From positions 1 through 47,240 of the forward strand of contig NZ_CAMPHN010000019.1 of NCBI RefSeq assembly GCF_946885885.1: a stretch of DNA of 47,240 nucleotides, in the 5' to 3' direction. Origin of the DNA: an uncultured Pseudomonas sp. GTDB lineage: Bacteria; Pseudomonadota; Gammaproteobacteria; Pseudomonadales; Pseudomonadaceae. Position 1 is the first letter of the stretch; every line of letters starts with the position of its first letter. The notes below the pieces were generated by a model. The model did no database searches. It was not told where the DNA came from and saw only the letters and a list, made by a program, of their open reading frames with translations. Below, piece after piece: positions 1 to 10,070 of this stretch. Both the position numbers and the translations under genes were made by a program.

Positions 1-26
1 ATGGCGAGATTTTTCGCGGCAACGCG

Positions 27-54
27 GCTTGCGCTGAAACGGCAACAGACCCTA
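27..54. repeat. Partial copy of a palindromic repeat
   Basis: These 28 bases are identical to positions 36262-36289, the right half of a perfect palindrome there. The left half is not preserved here. The rest of the stretch before the first gene (1-204) shows no coding sequence I can support. Confidence 0.7.
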
Positions 55-204
55 GCCACACTCCTCCTCGCCTCACTGCCTCCAGCCGAGCGGCGCCATG
101 GCCGCGCTTCATTTGCATCTCGGTGTTCAAAGCTTGTTGCAATTGAGAAAACCGCTGCTTAACTGCTTAGAAAATCGGTAGTCCTCTCACACAGGGAAGT
201 AGAT

Positions 205-1917
205 ATGCACGCCATACTCCGCACCTCGTACCTCGCAATACTTGGCGCCAGCGCGCTGTTGTCGGTTAGCCAAAGCCAGGCCGCCGCACCTATTTATATG
301 GACCAGGGCAGCGCCTGGACCGACAGCGTCCGGCAGGATTATTACAGCCGCGACCAAGGCTCGCAGATCATGCCGCTGAGCTGGGCGATCGCCCTCAAAC
401 AGCCCGACGGCTCGCCCTTCATGGCCGGCAGTTTGAGCCGTTACGGCTATCTGCCGAACCCGCAGAGCAATCCGCCCGGCCTGCCGGTGGGCTTCACCGC
501 CGCCAATAGCAGCGCCGGCCAGCAATTGGGCATGACCTGTTCGGCCTGCCATACCCGCCAGATCGAAGTCGACGGCCAGGCTTACCGGATCGACGGCGGC
601 CCGGCGATCAGCGACTTCCAGAGCTTTCTCGCCGACCTCGATACGGCCATGGGCCGGGTGATCGCCGACCCGGCGGTATTCGACGCCTTCGCCGCCTCGG
701 TACTCGGCACCGTCTCATCGCCCGCGCACAAAGCCGAACTGCGCCTGGCCGTGGAGGACTGGTACCAGCGCTACCACACCCTGATCTCGCGGGCGTTGCC
801 GCAAGACCCGTGGGGGCCGGCGCGTCTTGATGCGGTGTCGATGATCTTCAACCGCTTGACCGGCCTGGATATCGGCCCACCGCCGTCCTATATGATTCCG
901 GAAAACATCCGCGAAGCCGTGGCGCCGGTGCGCTACCCCTTCCTGTGGAACGCCTACCGGCAGGACAAAACCCAGTGGCCCGGCTTCGCCGATAACGGCA
1001 ACGACCTGCTCGGCCTGGCCCGCAACCTGGGCGAGGTGTACGGCGTATTCGCGGTGTTCCACCCGAAGAAGGACCCCAAGGATCTGCTGAAAATCGACTA
1101 CCTGTCGAACAACTCGGCGAATTTCTCCGGGCTCGCCGCCCAGGAGAAAAACATCGCTAAAATCGGCCCGCCGAAGTGGCCATGGCCGGTCGACCAGGCG
1201 CTCGCCAAGCAGGGCGAAGCCATCTACAACCTGCCCGAGGCACAAGGCGGCTGCACCGATTGCCATGGCATCAAGCGCGGCGCCTTCCGCTCGCTAACTC
1301 ACGAAACCTGGGCCACGCCGGTGCAGGACGTCGGCACCGATTCGCGCGAGCACGACATCCTCGGCTGGACGGTGAATACCGGCGTGCTCAACGGCGCGAA
1401 AATCCCCTTCCTGGAAAAACCCCTCAAACCCACCGACACCGCTTTCAACGTGTTGGGCACCTCGGTGGTGGGCTCGATTCTGCAGCACTATGCACGGGAG
1501 TTTCTCGGCAAAGAGACCATCACCACCACCAATGCCCTCTATATGCCGACCACCGCCCCACTGAGCGGCGCGTTCCGCGCCACGGCGATCAAGCCGAGCG
1601 GCGACTTCCCATACGAAGCGCGCGTGCTGCAAGGCATCTGGGCCGCGGCGCCCTATCTGCACAACGGTTCGGTGCCGAGCTTGGCGGAACTGCTCAAACC
1701 GGCCGCCGAGCGCGTCGCCTCGTTCAAGGTCGGCCCGGCCTACGACATTCAAGCCGTCGGCCTGGCTGCCGAACAGAGCAAATTCGGCGACTACAAACTC
1801 ACCACCACCGACTGCAATGCACGTAACTCGGGCAATAGCCGCTGCGGCCACGAGTTCGGCACCACATTGCCGGACGCCGACAAACGGGCGCTGCTTGAGT
1901 ACCTGAAAACCCTGTAA
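205..1917 (+). CDS. Exported di-heme cytochrome c, RoxA/MauG/peroxidase-like
   Basis: A 570-residue periplasmic or secreted c-type cytochrome. Residues 1-27 form a signal peptide ending in AAA. Two heme c sites are visible: CSACH (C112, C115, H116) and CTDCH (C350, C353, H354). Two widely spaced hemes in a protein of this size fit the di-heme peroxidase superfamily, especially the RoxA (rubber oxygenase)/MauG-like branch, in which a segment like [18 protein letters not shown] lies between the hemes. The start is supported by GGGAAG upstream. It stands alone, with prfC downstream after about 190 nt. The substrate is unknown: peroxide, an organic oxygenation substrate, or simple electron transfer are all open. 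The family call is fairly secure, the activity is not. Confidence 0.8.
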   Translation: MHAILRTSYLAILGASALLSVSQSQAAAPIYMDQGSAWTDSVRQDYYSRDQGSQIMPLSWAIALKQPDGSPFMAGSLSRYGYLPNPQSNPPGLPVGFTAANSSAGQQLGMTCSACHTRQIEVDGQAYRIDGGPAISDFQSFLADLDTAMGRVIADPAVFDAFAASVLGTVSSPAHKAELRLAVEDWYQRYHTLISRALPQDPWGPARLDAVSMIFNRLTGLDIGPPPSYMIPENIREAVAPVRYPFLWNAYRQDKTQWPGFADNGNDLLGLARNLGEVYGVFAVFHPKKDPKDLLKIDYLSNNSANFSGLAAQEKNIAKIGPPKWPWPVDQALAKQGEAIYNLPEAQGGCTDCHGIKRGAFRSLTHETWATPVQDVGTDSREHDILGWTVNTGVLNGAKIPFLEKPLKPTDTAFNVLGTSVVGSILQHYAREFLGKETITTTNALYMPTTAPLSGAFRATAIKPSGDFPYEARVLQGIWAAAPYLHNGSVPSLAELLKPAAERVASFKVGPAYDIQAVGLAAEQSKFGDYKLTTTDCNARNSGNSRCGHEFGTTLPDADKRALLEYLKTL

Positions 1918-2047
1918 AACGTCCCGTGCCGGCGGCTTTGGCGAGCCGCCGGCACGCGGTCTTATCCCCTCGGGCCGCGCGCACCCGCGCGGCAAATACC
2001 AACCGCCCCCTGCCGATGGCAAGCGCCTGCGCCGCACGATTTCCGGC

Positions 2048-2053
2048 TATAAT
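2048..2053 (+). promoter_or_regulatory. Probable -10 element for prfC
   Basis: A perfect TATAAT lies about 58 nt before the prfC start. No convincing -35 box is seen at the usual distance, so this is a tentative promoter. Confidence 0.4.
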
Positions 2054-2110
2054 CGCGACCTTTTTCGGGAGCCAGCCTCCCCTCGATCCGATTCCTGCAG
2101 GCACGCACCC

Positions 2111-3694
2111 ATGACCACTCAGGCCGCCGAAGTCGCCAAGCGCCGTACTTTCGCCATTATTTCCCACCCCGACGCCGGTAAAACCACCATTACCGAAAAG
2201 CTCCTGCTGATGGGCAAGGCGATTGCCGTGGCCGGTACGGTGAAGTCGCGCAAGTCCGACCGCCATGCCACCTCCGACTGGATGGAAATGGAAAAGCAGC
2301 GCGGCATCTCCATCACCACCTCGGTGATGCAGTTCCCCTACCGCGAACACATGATCAACCTGCTCGACACCCCCGGCCACGAGGACTTTTCGGAAGACAC
2401 ATACCGCACCCTCACCGCGGTGGACAGTGCGCTGATGGTGCTCGACGGCGGTAAGGGCGTCGAGCCACGCACCATCGCCCTGATGGATGTGTGCCGGCTG
2501 CGGGATACTCCGATTGTGAGCTTTGTCAACAAACTCGACCGCGACATCCGCGACCCCATCGAATTGCTCGACGAAATCGAAGCGGTGCTGAAGATCAAGG
2601 CCGCGCCCATCACCTGGCCGATCGGTTGCTACCGCGACTTCAAGGGCGTCTACCACCTGGCCGGCGACTACATCATCGTTTACACCCCCGGCCACGGCCA
2701 CGAACGCACCGAAACCAAGATCATCGAGAAGCTCGACTCCGCCGAAGCGCGGGCGCACCTGGGCGACGAGTACGAGCGCTTTATCGAGCAGCTGGAACTG
2801 GTGCAAGGGGCCTGTCACGAGTTCGATCAGGACGAATTCATGAACGGCCAACTGACCCCGGTATTCTTCGGCACCGCCCTGGGCAACTTCGGCGTCGATC
2901 ACGTGCTCGATGCCGTGGTCGATTGGGCACCCAAGCCCCTGGCACGCGTCGCCCATGAGCGTACGGTCGAACCCGTCGAGGAGAAATTCAGCGGTTTCGT
3001 GTTCAAGATCCAGGCGAACATGGACCCCAAACACCGCGACCGCATCGCCTTTATGCGCATCTGCTCGGGCAAGTACAGCCAGGGCATGAAAATGCGCCAC
3101 GTGCGCACCGGCAAGGACGTGCGCATCGGCGACGCCCTGACCTTCTTCTCCAGCGAGCGCGAAATGCTCGAGGAAGCCTATGCCGGCGACATCATCGGCC
3201 TGCACAACCACGGCACCATCCAGATCGGCGACACCTTCACCGAAGGCGAAAACCTCGGCTTCACCGGCATCCCGCACTTCGCCCCGGAACTGTTCCGCCG
3301 CGTGCGCCTGAAAGACCCGCTGAAATCCAAACAATTGCGCCAGGGCCTGCAACAGCTCGCCGAAGAAGGCGCGACCCAGGTGTTCTTCCCCGAGCGCAGC
3401 AACGACATCATCCTCGGCGCCGTCGGTGTGCTGCAGTTCGATGTGGTCGCCAGCCGCCTGAAAGAGGAATACAAGGTCGAATGCGCCTACGAGCCGATTA
3501 CCGTATGGTCGGCGCGCTGGATCGAATGCGCGGACAAGAAAAAGCTCGAGGAGTTCAGCAACAAGGCGGTGGAAAACCTAGCGCTCGACGGCGGCGGCCA
3601 CCTGACCTACCTGGCCCCGACGCGGGTCAACCTGAGCTTGATGGAAGAGCGTTGGCCGGATGTGAAATTCAGGGCTACGCGCGAGCATCATTGA
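2111..3694 (+). CDS. prfC: Peptide chain release factor 3
   Basis: A 527-residue translational GTPase that recycles RF1 and RF2 from the ribosome after termination; it acts in the cytosol. The GTPase motifs are clear: G1 HPDAGKTT (residues 19-26), G3 DTPGH (86-90) and G4 NKLD (140-143). The EF-G-like domain II and the RF3 C-terminal domain follow, and the length is normal for RF3. The ATG at 2111 starts directly at the conserved N-terminus. It appears monocistronic, followed by a REP inverted pair and a transposase-like gene. Confidence 0.97.
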   Translation: MTTQAAEVAKRRTFAIISHPDAGKTTITEKLLLMGKAIAVAGTVKSRKSDRHATSDWMEMEKQRGISITTSVMQFPYREHMINLLDTPGHEDFSEDTYRTLTAVDSALMVLDGGKGVEPRTIALMDVCRLRDTPIVSFVNKLDRDIRDPIELLDEIEAVLKIKAAPITWPIGCYRDFKGVYHLAGDYIIVYTPGHGHERTETKIIEKLDSAEARAHLGDEYERFIEQLELVQGACHEFDQDEFMNGQLTPVFFGTALGNFGVDHVLDAVVDWAPKPLARVAHERTVEPVEEKFSGFVFKIQANMDPKHRDRIAFMRICSGKYSQGMKMRHVRTGKDVRIGDALTFFSSEREMLEEAYAGDIIGLHNHGTIQIGDTFTEGENLGFTGIPHFAPELFRRVRLKDPLKSKQLRQGLQQLAEEGATQVFFPERSNDIILGAVGVLQFDVVASRLKEEYKVECAYEPITVWSARWIECADKKKLEEFSNKAVENLALDGGGHLTYLAPTRVNLSLMEERWPDVKFRATREHH

Positions 3695-3709
3695 GGTTAT
3701 GCGCTAGGC

Positions 3710-3776
3710 TGTAGGAGCCAGCTTGCTGGCGATAGCTTTCCTGCCCTCGCTGATCGCCAGCAAGCTGGCTCCTACA
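3710..3776. repeat. REP doublet (REPIN), perfect 24-bp inverted arms
   Basis: Arms at 3710-3733 and 3753-3776 are exact reverse complements, with a 19-nt spacer. The arms begin TGTAGGAGCCAGC, the classic head of Pseudomonas REP elements. It sits between the prfC stop and the RAYT start at 3782, the usual placement of REPs beside the RAYT thought to mobilise them. It may also act as a terminator or mRNA stabiliser for prfC. Confidence 0.92.
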
Positions 3777-3781
3777 TAAAC

Positions 3782-4276
3782 GTGCCCACAGGAATTAACT
3801 GGAATGGATTCCAGCCTCTTCGCCATCGCGGCCATGCCCTGCGCAATGGACGCTTCTCCGAAACCGGTCGCGCCTACCTGCTGACCGCCGTTACCCACGA
3901 GCGCAAGCCTGTTTTCAACGACTGGCAATTGGCTCGCCTGCTCATTGCCGAAATGCGCTACGTGCATGAATCAAAGGCGGTCGAATCTCTGGCCTGGGTG
4001 CTGATGCCCGATCATTTGCATTGGCTGATCGAGCTTGGCGACACACCCGTGCAAGCGCTGATGCAGCGCATCAAATCGCGCAGCGCCATTGCCATCAACA
4101 AATCCAGCGCCCTGTACAACGGCAAGCTGTGGCAAAGAGGCTTCCATGACCGGGCGCTGCGCCGGGAGGAAGATATGCGCGCGATTGCGCGTTATATAGT
4201 CGCCAATCCGTTGCGGGCCGGTTTGGTCAGGCGCATTGGCGACTATCATCCGTTGTGGGATGCAGTTTGGCTGTAA
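3782..4276 (+). CDS. REP-associated tyrosine transposase (RAYT), Y1/IS200-like
   Basis: A 164-residue single-strand nuclease of the Y1 HUH family. The metal-binding HUH motif is HLH (H78-H80) in MPDHLHW, and the catalytic tyrosine is probably Y138 in YIVANPLRAGL, a segment typical of RAYTs. The start is GTG at 3782, in phase with the conserved N-terminus. A REP doublet lies 5 nt upstream, supporting the assignment: RAYTs are believed to recognise and spread REP sequences. The gene is intact with no target-site duplication visible, so it looks like a resident domesticated element. It converges with fruA 25 nt away. Confidence 0.9.
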   Translation: MPTGINWNGFQPLRHRGHALRNGRFSETGRAYLLTAVTHERKPVFNDWQLARLLIAEMRYVHESKAVESLAWVLMPDHLHWLIELGDTPVQALMQRIKSRSAIAINKSSALYNGKLWQRGFHDRALRREEDMRAIARYIVANPLRAGLVRRIGDYHPLWDAVWL

Positions 4277-4301
4277 CGCCGAACCCGGAAGTAAATGATC
4301 G

Positions 4302-6029
4302 CTACGCCTTCGCCCCCACCGCCAGCACCTCCACCGCCTCACCCCGCTTAATCAGCGCATACACCACCCCAGTCAGCAGACTCCCCGCGACTATCGCCAG
4401 CAGATACATAGCCGCATGGTTGATCGCGTTCGGTATCAACAGCACGAACAAACCGCCGTGCGGCGCCATCAGTTTGCAGCCGAAGTACATCGACAGCGCG
4501 CCGGTCAGGGCGCCGCCGGCGATGCTCGCCGGGATCACCCGCAGCGGGTCCTTGGCGGCGAAGGGGATCGCCCCTTCGGAGATAAAACACAGCCCCAGCA
4601 CCCCGGCAGCCTTACCGGCTTCGCGTTCGCTCTGGGCGAATTTATGTCGGGCCAGCAAGGTCGCGATGGCCATGCCGATCGGCGGCACCATGCCGGCGGC
4701 CATCACCGCGGCCATGGGCGCGTAGCTCTGCGAGGCGAGCAAGCCGACCGAGAAGGCGTAGGCGGCCTTGTTGATCGGCCCGCCGAGGTCGACGCACATC
4801 ATCGCGCCGAGCAACAGGCCGAGCATGATCGCGTTGGTACTGCCCATGCCGTCGAGAAACGCGGTCAACCCGCCGAGCAGCCCCGCCACCGGTTTGCCGA
4901 CCACGTAGATCATGGTCAGGCCGGTGAACAGGCTGGCCAACAGCGGGATGATCAGGATCGGCTTCAGCGCCTCGACGCTGGCTGGCAACTGCAACCAACG
5001 GTTCAAGCCCCGCGCCGCATAGCCGGCGAGAAAACCGGCGATGATGCCACCGATAAAGCCCGCCCCCAGGCTGCCTGCGAGCAGGCCGCCGATCATGCCC
5101 GGTGCGAGGCCGGGGCGGTCGGCGATGGAATAGGCGATATAGCCGGCCAGTACCGGCACCATCAACTTGAACGCCGCCTCGCCGCCGATCTGCATCAGCG
5201 CCGCGGCCAGACTGCCCTCCTGCTTGAACGCCTCGATGCCGAAGACGAACGACAAAGCGATCAGCAGCCCGCCAGCCACCACCATCGGCAGCATAAAGGA
5301 CACGCCGGTGAGCAGGTGCTTATAGGGCCCACTCTTCGTGCTCGATTGGCTGGCCGCACCGCCGGCCTGGGCGTCTTCAGCCAGCGGCGCGCCTTCGCAC
5401 AGCGCTCGTTCGAGGGTTTGCTGCGGCTGTTTGAGGGCCACGCCGGTGCCGCAGCGGAACAGCTTCTTGCCGGCGAAGCGGGCGCTGTCCACCTCGATAT
5501 CGGCGGCCAGCAGCACCACATCGGCGGCGGCGATGGCGGCGTCATCGAGCAGATTGCGTGCGCCCACCGAGCCGCGGGTTTCCACCTGCAACTCGATGCC
5601 CATCTGCTCGGCGGCGCGCTGCAACGCCTCGGCGGCCATAAAGGTGTGCGCCACGCCGGTCGGGCAGGCGGTCACGGCGACTATCCGCGGGCGCTGAGCG
5701 GCATTGCCCGGCGCGGCCTCTTGCAGCACTTCGGCATGCTCGGCGGCATCGCGCAGAAACTGTTGCGGATCGACCAGGGCCTCGGCCGGCGTCGACTGCA
5801 GCAGACGCTTGCCGACGAAACGCTGCAACGACAGCTCGCCGGTCGCGACCACGACCACCAGATCGGCGGCGGCGATTTGCGCTTCGCTCACCCCCGTCGA
5901 ATCGGCCGATGTGGCGGTTTCGACATGGGTGGACCAGCCCAGGCGCTGGGCGGCGGCATCCAATAGCCGCGCGCTGAGCACGCTGGTAACCCTGCCATTG
6001 GGGCAGGCCGTAACGATCAGCAGGTTCAT
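4302..6029 (-). CDS. fruA: Fructose PTS permease, EIIB'-EIIB-EIIC
   Basis: A 575-residue inner-membrane transporter that imports fructose and phosphorylates it to fructose 1-phosphate. The N-terminus has a degenerate EIIB' domain (CPNG at C9) and a second EIIB with the active cysteine C122 in ACPTGVAHTF. The membrane EIIC domain starts near residue 235 and carries many hydrophobic segments and the GGPINKAAYAF loop. It is the last gene of the fruB-fruK-fruA operon, 21 nt after fruK. The ATG at 6029 is preceded by GAGG. Cra control is inferred from the operator upstream of fruB. Confidence 0.96.
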   Translation of the reverse strand: MNLLIVTACPNGRVTSVLSARLLDAAAQRLGWSTHVETATSADSTGVSEAQIAAADLVVVVATGELSLQRFVGKRLLQSTPAEALVDPQQFLRDAAEHAEVLQEAAPGNAAQRPRIVAVTACPTGVAHTFMAAEALQRAAEQMGIELQVETRGSVGARNLLDDAAIAAADVVLLAADIEVDSARFAGKKLFRCGTGVALKQPQQTLERALCEGAPLAEDAQAGGAASQSSTKSGPYKHLLTGVSFMLPMVVAGGLLIALSFVFGIEAFKQEGSLAAALMQIGGEAAFKLMVPVLAGYIAYSIADRPGLAPGMIGGLLAGSLGAGFIGGIIAGFLAGYAARGLNRWLQLPASVEALKPILIIPLLASLFTGLTMIYVVGKPVAGLLGGLTAFLDGMGSTNAIMLGLLLGAMMCVDLGGPINKAAYAFSVGLLASQSYAPMAAVMAAGMVPPIGMAIATLLARHKFAQSEREAGKAAGVLGLCFISEGAIPFAAKDPLRVIPASIAGGALTGALSMYFGCKLMAPHGGLFVLLIPNAINHAAMYLLAIVAGSLLTGVVYALIKRGEAVEVLAVGAKA

Positions 6030-6050
6030 GCCAAGTACCTCATTATTGTT

Positions 6051-6986
6051 TTAATCCAAGGGTGCGATGCGCACGCCCGCTTCCAGGCGCGCGAGCTGTT
6101 CCCAGTCATGGATGCCGAAGCCCACCCGGGTCACCGCCTGGGCGGCAATCGCCGTGGCCAGGCGCAATGTGCGTTCGGCGGGCCAACCGCTGAGCAGGCC
6201 ATGCAGGGTGGCCGCCAGCAGCGAATCGCCGGCGCCCACGGTGCTGACCACCTCGACCGTCGGCGGCACCGCCTGCAAGGCGATATCCGGGCCATACCAA
6301 CTGACGCCCGCGGCGCCGCGCGACAGCAGCACATGCTCGACACCCTGTTCACGCACACCACTGACTGCCGCGGCAAGCTCCGCGTCGGATGGTTTGGACA
6401 GCTCGCAGGCCTGCGCCAACTCTTCTTCGTTGGGTTTGATCAACCAGGGCTTGGCGGCCAGACCGGCGCGCAGTGCGGCGCCGCTGCTGTCCAGCACCAG
6501 CGGCAGGCCAAGGGCCGCGAGCCGGCGCAGCAGCATCGTGAACCACTGCACGCTGACCCCTTGCGGCAGGCTGCCGGCGACCACCACGGCGGCGTGGCCA
6601 GCGACGATCCGCTCGAGCTGTTCCAACAACTGCGCTTGATGTTCGGCGCCGACCAGCGGGCCCGGCCCATTGAGGTCGGTGACCCGGCCACTGCGCTCGG
6701 CCAGCTTGATATTGCTGCGCGTTTCTCCAGGTACCCGGACAAAGGCATCGATCAGCCCGCGACGCTGGAACAGCGCCTCGAACGGCGCCGCGTTGGCCGC
6801 GCCGAGAAAACCGCCGACGGTGACGCTATGACCCAGATCGGCGAGCACCTGGGCGACGTTCAGGCCCTTGCCGGCGGCATCGCGGCGCGTTCCCAGGGTG
6901 CGGTTGACCGCGCCCGGTTGCAGAGTGTCGAGGCTTACGGTCAGGTCCAGGGCCGGATTCAGGGTCAACGTCAGGATCCGCGCCAT
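6051..6986 (-). CDS. fruK: 1-phosphofructokinase
   Basis: A 311-residue PfkB-family sugar kinase converting fructose 1-phosphate to fructose 1,6-bisphosphate in the cytosol. The N-terminus ILTLTLNPALDLTV and the C-terminal signature TVGAGDSLLAATLHG, with catalytic D254, are typical. I chose the ATG at 6986 because the conserved N-terminus starts there and it overlaps the fruB stop by one base (TGATG), indicating translational coupling. A reading frame 29 codons longer is open upstream but lies inside fruB. Confidence 0.95.
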   Translation of the reverse strand: MARILTLTLNPALDLTVSLDTLQPGAVNRTLGTRRDAAGKGLNVAQVLADLGHSVTVGGFLGAANAAPFEALFQRRGLIDAFVRVPGETRSNIKLAERSGRVTDLNGPGPLVGAEHQAQLLEQLERIVAGHAAVVVAGSLPQGVSVQWFTMLLRRLAALGLPLVLDSSGAALRAGLAAKPWLIKPNEEELAQACELSKPSDAELAAAVSGVREQGVEHVLLSRGAAGVSWYGPDIALQAVPPTVEVVSTVGAGDSLLAATLHGLLSGWPAERTLRLATAIAAQAVTRVGFGIHDWEQLARLEAGVRIAPLD

Positions 6987-9847
6987 CACAAGGTCTCCTC
7001 GATCAGCCCACGCACCGCCGCCGCGCTCTCCAGGGTCAGCGCCCGTTGCGCCAGGGCCTGACTGTGGCGCCAATCCAGTTCGCGCACCCGCGCCTTGACC
7101 AGGGCGATGGAGCGCGCCGACACGCTTAGCTCATCCACCCCCAGGCCCACCAGCAGCGGAACGGCCAACGGATCGCCGGCCAACTCGCCGCACACACCGA
7201 CCCACTTGCCATGGGCGTGGGCGGCCTCGACGGTCATGCCGATCAGCCGCAATACCGCCGGGTGCAGGCCGTCGGCCTGGACCGAGAGGGTCGGATGGCC
7301 GCGATCGATGGCCAGGGTGTACTGGGTCAGGTCGTTGGTGCCGATGCTGAAGAAATCCACCTCGCGGGCCAATACCGGCGCCAGCAGCGCCGCCGACGGC
7401 ACCTCGACCATGATCCCCAGTTGCAAATCCGCCACGGGGATTTCTTCGCGCAAGCGCAGGGCCATATCCCGCGCCGCGCGCCATTCCTCGATGTTGCCGA
7501 CCATCGGAAACATGATCCGCAGCGGTCTGCCGTCCGCGGCTGCCAACAGCGCGCGCAACTGGGTTTCCAGCAGTTGCGGATGCTGCAAGGTCAAGCGGAT
7601 GCCGCGCACGCCGAGAAACGGATTGTCCTCGGCCGGCATCGGCCAATACGGCAAGGGTTTGTCGCCGCCGACATCCAGGGTGCGCACCACCAGCGGCCGA
7701 CCTTGCAGGGCATCGAACACCTTGCGGTATTCGGCTTCCTGGGCGATCTGGTCCGGCGCTTGCGGGTGGTTCATAAACACCAGCTCGGTGCGCAGCAAGC
7801 CCACGCCCTCGGCGCCGAGTTCGACCGCCGCGCCGATGTCGCCGCTGGCGCCGATATTCGCCGCCACTTCCAGCGCATGACCATCGAGGGTGATCGCGGC
7901 CTGCATGCGTTCGGCATGGGCGCGCTCGCGGCGCAGCTGGTTGGCCCGCTGCTCGCGCTGCGCCTGCTGCAAGGTCTGGGCATCGGGTGCCACACGCAGC
8001 AGGCCGCGCTCGCCATCGAGCAGCAACAGGGTGCCCTGTTCCAGCGCCAGCACCGCGTCACCGGCACCGACCACCGCAGGAATGCCCAGCGCGCGGGCGA
8101 TGATCGCGCTGTGCGCGGTGGCGCCGCCGCGGGCACTGAGAATCCCCGCGACACGCCGGCGATCGAGGCGGGCAACATCCGAGGGCGCGGCTTCTTCTAG
8201 CACCAAAATATATGGTTCGTCCGGCTCGGGCGGCGTTGCCACACCGCAGAGCGAGGCCAGCACGCGGCGGCCGATATCGCGTAAATCCGCAGCGCGCTCG
8301 GCCAGCAAAGCATCGTGCAGGGCCTCCTGCTGCTGCGCCGCGATCTCGATTTCACCGATCCAGGCGGCTTCCGCGCTCGCACCTTGGGCAAGGCGCGAGT
8401 CGACATCCTCGCGTAATGCCGGGTCGCGCAGCATGGCCCGATGGGTGATGAAAATCTCGCGCACGGAAGCGTCCGCGGTCGCCTCGACCAAGCGCTGGAT
8501 ATCCGCCTCGACGCTCGCCAGCGCGGCCTCCAGGCGGTCGCGTTCGAGTGCGGCGTCCCGGCTGGTTTGCTCGTAGGTCAGGGGCGGTAGGCGCCGCACC
8601 AGCGCCGGGCCGCTGGCGATACCGGACGCGGCGGCCACCGCCTGAATCCGCGTGCCGGCAGCGGGGGCTTGCGGCGGCGCGACGGCGACCTCGGCCGGCG
8701 CCACCGCGCTCGCGACGGGCAAGGGCTCGACCGTTTCCCCGAGGCCGGCGCGCACCGCGGCCTCGATGGCAGCCAACGCCTCGTCGGCAATTTCCGGCTC
8801 CGCGCTGAACGTCAGCGATTGTCCGCGGCGCGCGCCCAGGGCCAGCAATTTACTCAGGCTTTTGGCCGATACACCCTGCCCAGGCGTCTCGCTCAAACGC
8901 ACACGCACCTCACCGGCGAAGTTTTGGGCGAGCTCGCTGAGGATTTTCGCCGGGCGCGCATGCAGGCCATGGGCATTGGCCAAGGCGACCTGCACTGTCG
9001 GCCAGTCCGCCGGCACCTCGCCACCGAGGGCTTCGAGCACGCCACGCGGGGAGCTCGCCCGACTGAAGGTCTCGCCGCGCCCGTCGATAAGCAGGTCGCA
9101 CAGACGTTCGAGCAGTTGCCGGTGAGCCTCGCCCAGGCTGGCCAGGCAAAACAACCCGGTCAACGGCTGCTCCTCATGCTGCAGCGGCTGCGCCGGGGCG
9201 ACGAACGCCAGCCCCGGACGCAACACCGCCTGCTCGCTGCTGAGCCACCAGAGACCGTTGCCCAACGGCAAGGGCGGGCTCTGCGCCAGGCCATTGGCGA
9301 AGCCGGCGGCAGCGCAGCCGGCCTTTTTCAGCAGGCGCGCGCCTTGCCAGAGCAGATCGTCGAAATCCTCCGCGGCGCTATTCAGCCCAATCAGTTGCTC
9401 GTCCAGCAGCAACGCCTGGGGCGCGCCTTGCAACAGCGCCAGAATCGCCTCGGCATCCGGTGCCTCGCGCAACGCCTGGCTGAGATCGCCTTCGCCCAAA
9501 GCCCGGGTCAGCAGCTGTAGCAAATGCAAATGCTCGTCGGATTTGGCGGCGATACCGATGGCCAGATAAACCCGCTGCCCCTCACCCCACTCCACGCCTT
9601 CGGGAAACTGCAGCAGGCACACGCCGGTGCTGAGCACCTGATCGCGGGTTTGCGGCGTGCCATGGGGAATCGCGATGCCCTGGCCGAGGTAGGTCGAGCC
9701 CTGGGCTTCGCGCGCTTGCAGTCCGGCCAAGTATCCGGCGCCGACCCGGCCGTCGTGCTGCAGCGCTGCGGCGATCAACCGCAGGGCCGCGTCCTTATCC
9801 AGCGCCTGCTGGTTCATGCGGACCTGCGCCACTGTCAATTCGAGCAT
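6986..9847 (-). CDS. fruB: Fructose PTS multiphosphoryl transfer protein (EIIA-HPr-EI)
   Basis: A 953-residue fusion that carries phosphate from phosphoenolpyruvate to FruA. In order: an EIIA-fructose domain with H62 in IAIPHGTP; a linker or degenerate middle domain; an HPr domain with H296 in HGLHARPAK; and an enzyme I domain with phospho-His H579 in GGATAHSA, followed by the PEP-binding barrel (LRTELVFMNHP, GTNDLTQY). This one-protein chain is the normal form of the Pseudomonas fructose system. A strong AGGAGGA precedes the ATG at 9847. It is the first gene of fruBKA, divergent from cra. Confidence 0.96.
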   Translation of the reverse strand: MLELTVAQVRMNQQALDKDAALRLIAAALQHDGRVGAGYLAGLQAREAQGSTYLGQGIAIPHGTPQTRDQVLSTGVCLLQFPEGVEWGEGQRVYLAIGIAAKSDEHLHLLQLLTRALGEGDLSQALREAPDAEAILALLQGAPQALLLDEQLIGLNSAAEDFDDLLWQGARLLKKAGCAAAGFANGLAQSPPLPLGNGLWWLSSEQAVLRPGLAFVAPAQPLQHEEQPLTGLFCLASLGEAHRQLLERLCDLLIDGRGETFSRASSPRGVLEALGGEVPADWPTVQVALANAHGLHARPAKILSELAQNFAGEVRVRLSETPGQGVSAKSLSKLLALGARRGQSLTFSAEPEIADEALAAIEAAVRAGLGETVEPLPVASAVAPAEVAVAPPQAPAAGTRIQAVAAASGIASGPALVRRLPPLTYEQTSRDAALERDRLEAALASVEADIQRLVEATADASVREIFITHRAMLRDPALREDVDSRLAQGASAEAAWIGEIEIAAQQQEALHDALLAERAADLRDIGRRVLASLCGVATPPEPDEPYILVLEEAAPSDVARLDRRRVAGILSARGGATAHSAIIARALGIPAVVGAGDAVLALEQGTLLLLDGERGLLRVAPDAQTLQQAQREQRANQLRRERAHAERMQAAITLDGHALEVAANIGASGDIGAAVELGAEGVGLLRTELVFMNHPQAPDQIAQEAEYRKVFDALQGRPLVVRTLDVGGDKPLPYWPMPAEDNPFLGVRGIRLTLQHPQLLETQLRALLAAADGRPLRIMFPMVGNIEEWRAARDMALRLREEIPVADLQLGIMVEVPSAALLAPVLAREVDFFSIGTNDLTQYTLAIDRGHPTLSVQADGLHPAVLRLIGMTVEAAHAHGKWVGVCGELAGDPLAVPLLVGLGVDELSVSARSIALVKARVRELDWRHSQALAQRALTLESAAAVRGLIEETL

Positions 9848-9952
9848 GCTTCCTCCTGCGGTCCCGGCTCGGGGCCGGATATTGTTCTTAACGACTTTCG
9901 TCCTCAGCCGCTGCCAGGGAATGGAGATCGACTCTCCGATATGGACGCAACT

Positions 9953-9958
9953 TCTATA
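9953..9958 (-). promoter_or_regulatory. Possible -10 box of the fruBKA promoter
   Basis: On the minus strand this reads TATAGA, about 105 nt upstream of fruB. The Cra-type palindrome at 9973-9984 covers the region where a -35 box would be, compatible with repression. No strong -35 is evident, so the promoter is tentative. Confidence 0.35.
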
Positions 9959-9972
9959 GACGCAACTTTAGC

Positions 9973-9984
9973 TGAATCGTTTCA
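9973..9984. promoter_or_regulatory. Cra/FruR operator in the fruB-cra intergenic region
   Basis: The sequence TGAATCGTTTCA is a near-perfect palindrome with TGAA/TTCA half sites around CG. It matches the known Cra (FruR) recognition pattern. It lies between divergent fruBKA and cra, as expected for Cra repression relieved by fructose 1-phosphate. Confidence 0.8.
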
Positions 9985-10070
9985 CCTAACAAGATTGGCA
10001 CGTTACGCCATAATGCGTGATCCTTAAAGCCCAACCGTCGGCCACCCCATATCCGAGCAGGAATAACGCC

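Noticed and set aside
187..552. Minus-strand open frame overlapping the cytochrome gene start
   Set aside because: It is the antisense shadow of the signal peptide and first heme region of a well-supported gene.
4416..5966. Long plus-strand frame opposite fruA
   Set aside because: It is a shadow of fruA, with low-complexity His/Gln/Arg-rich composition and no RBS.
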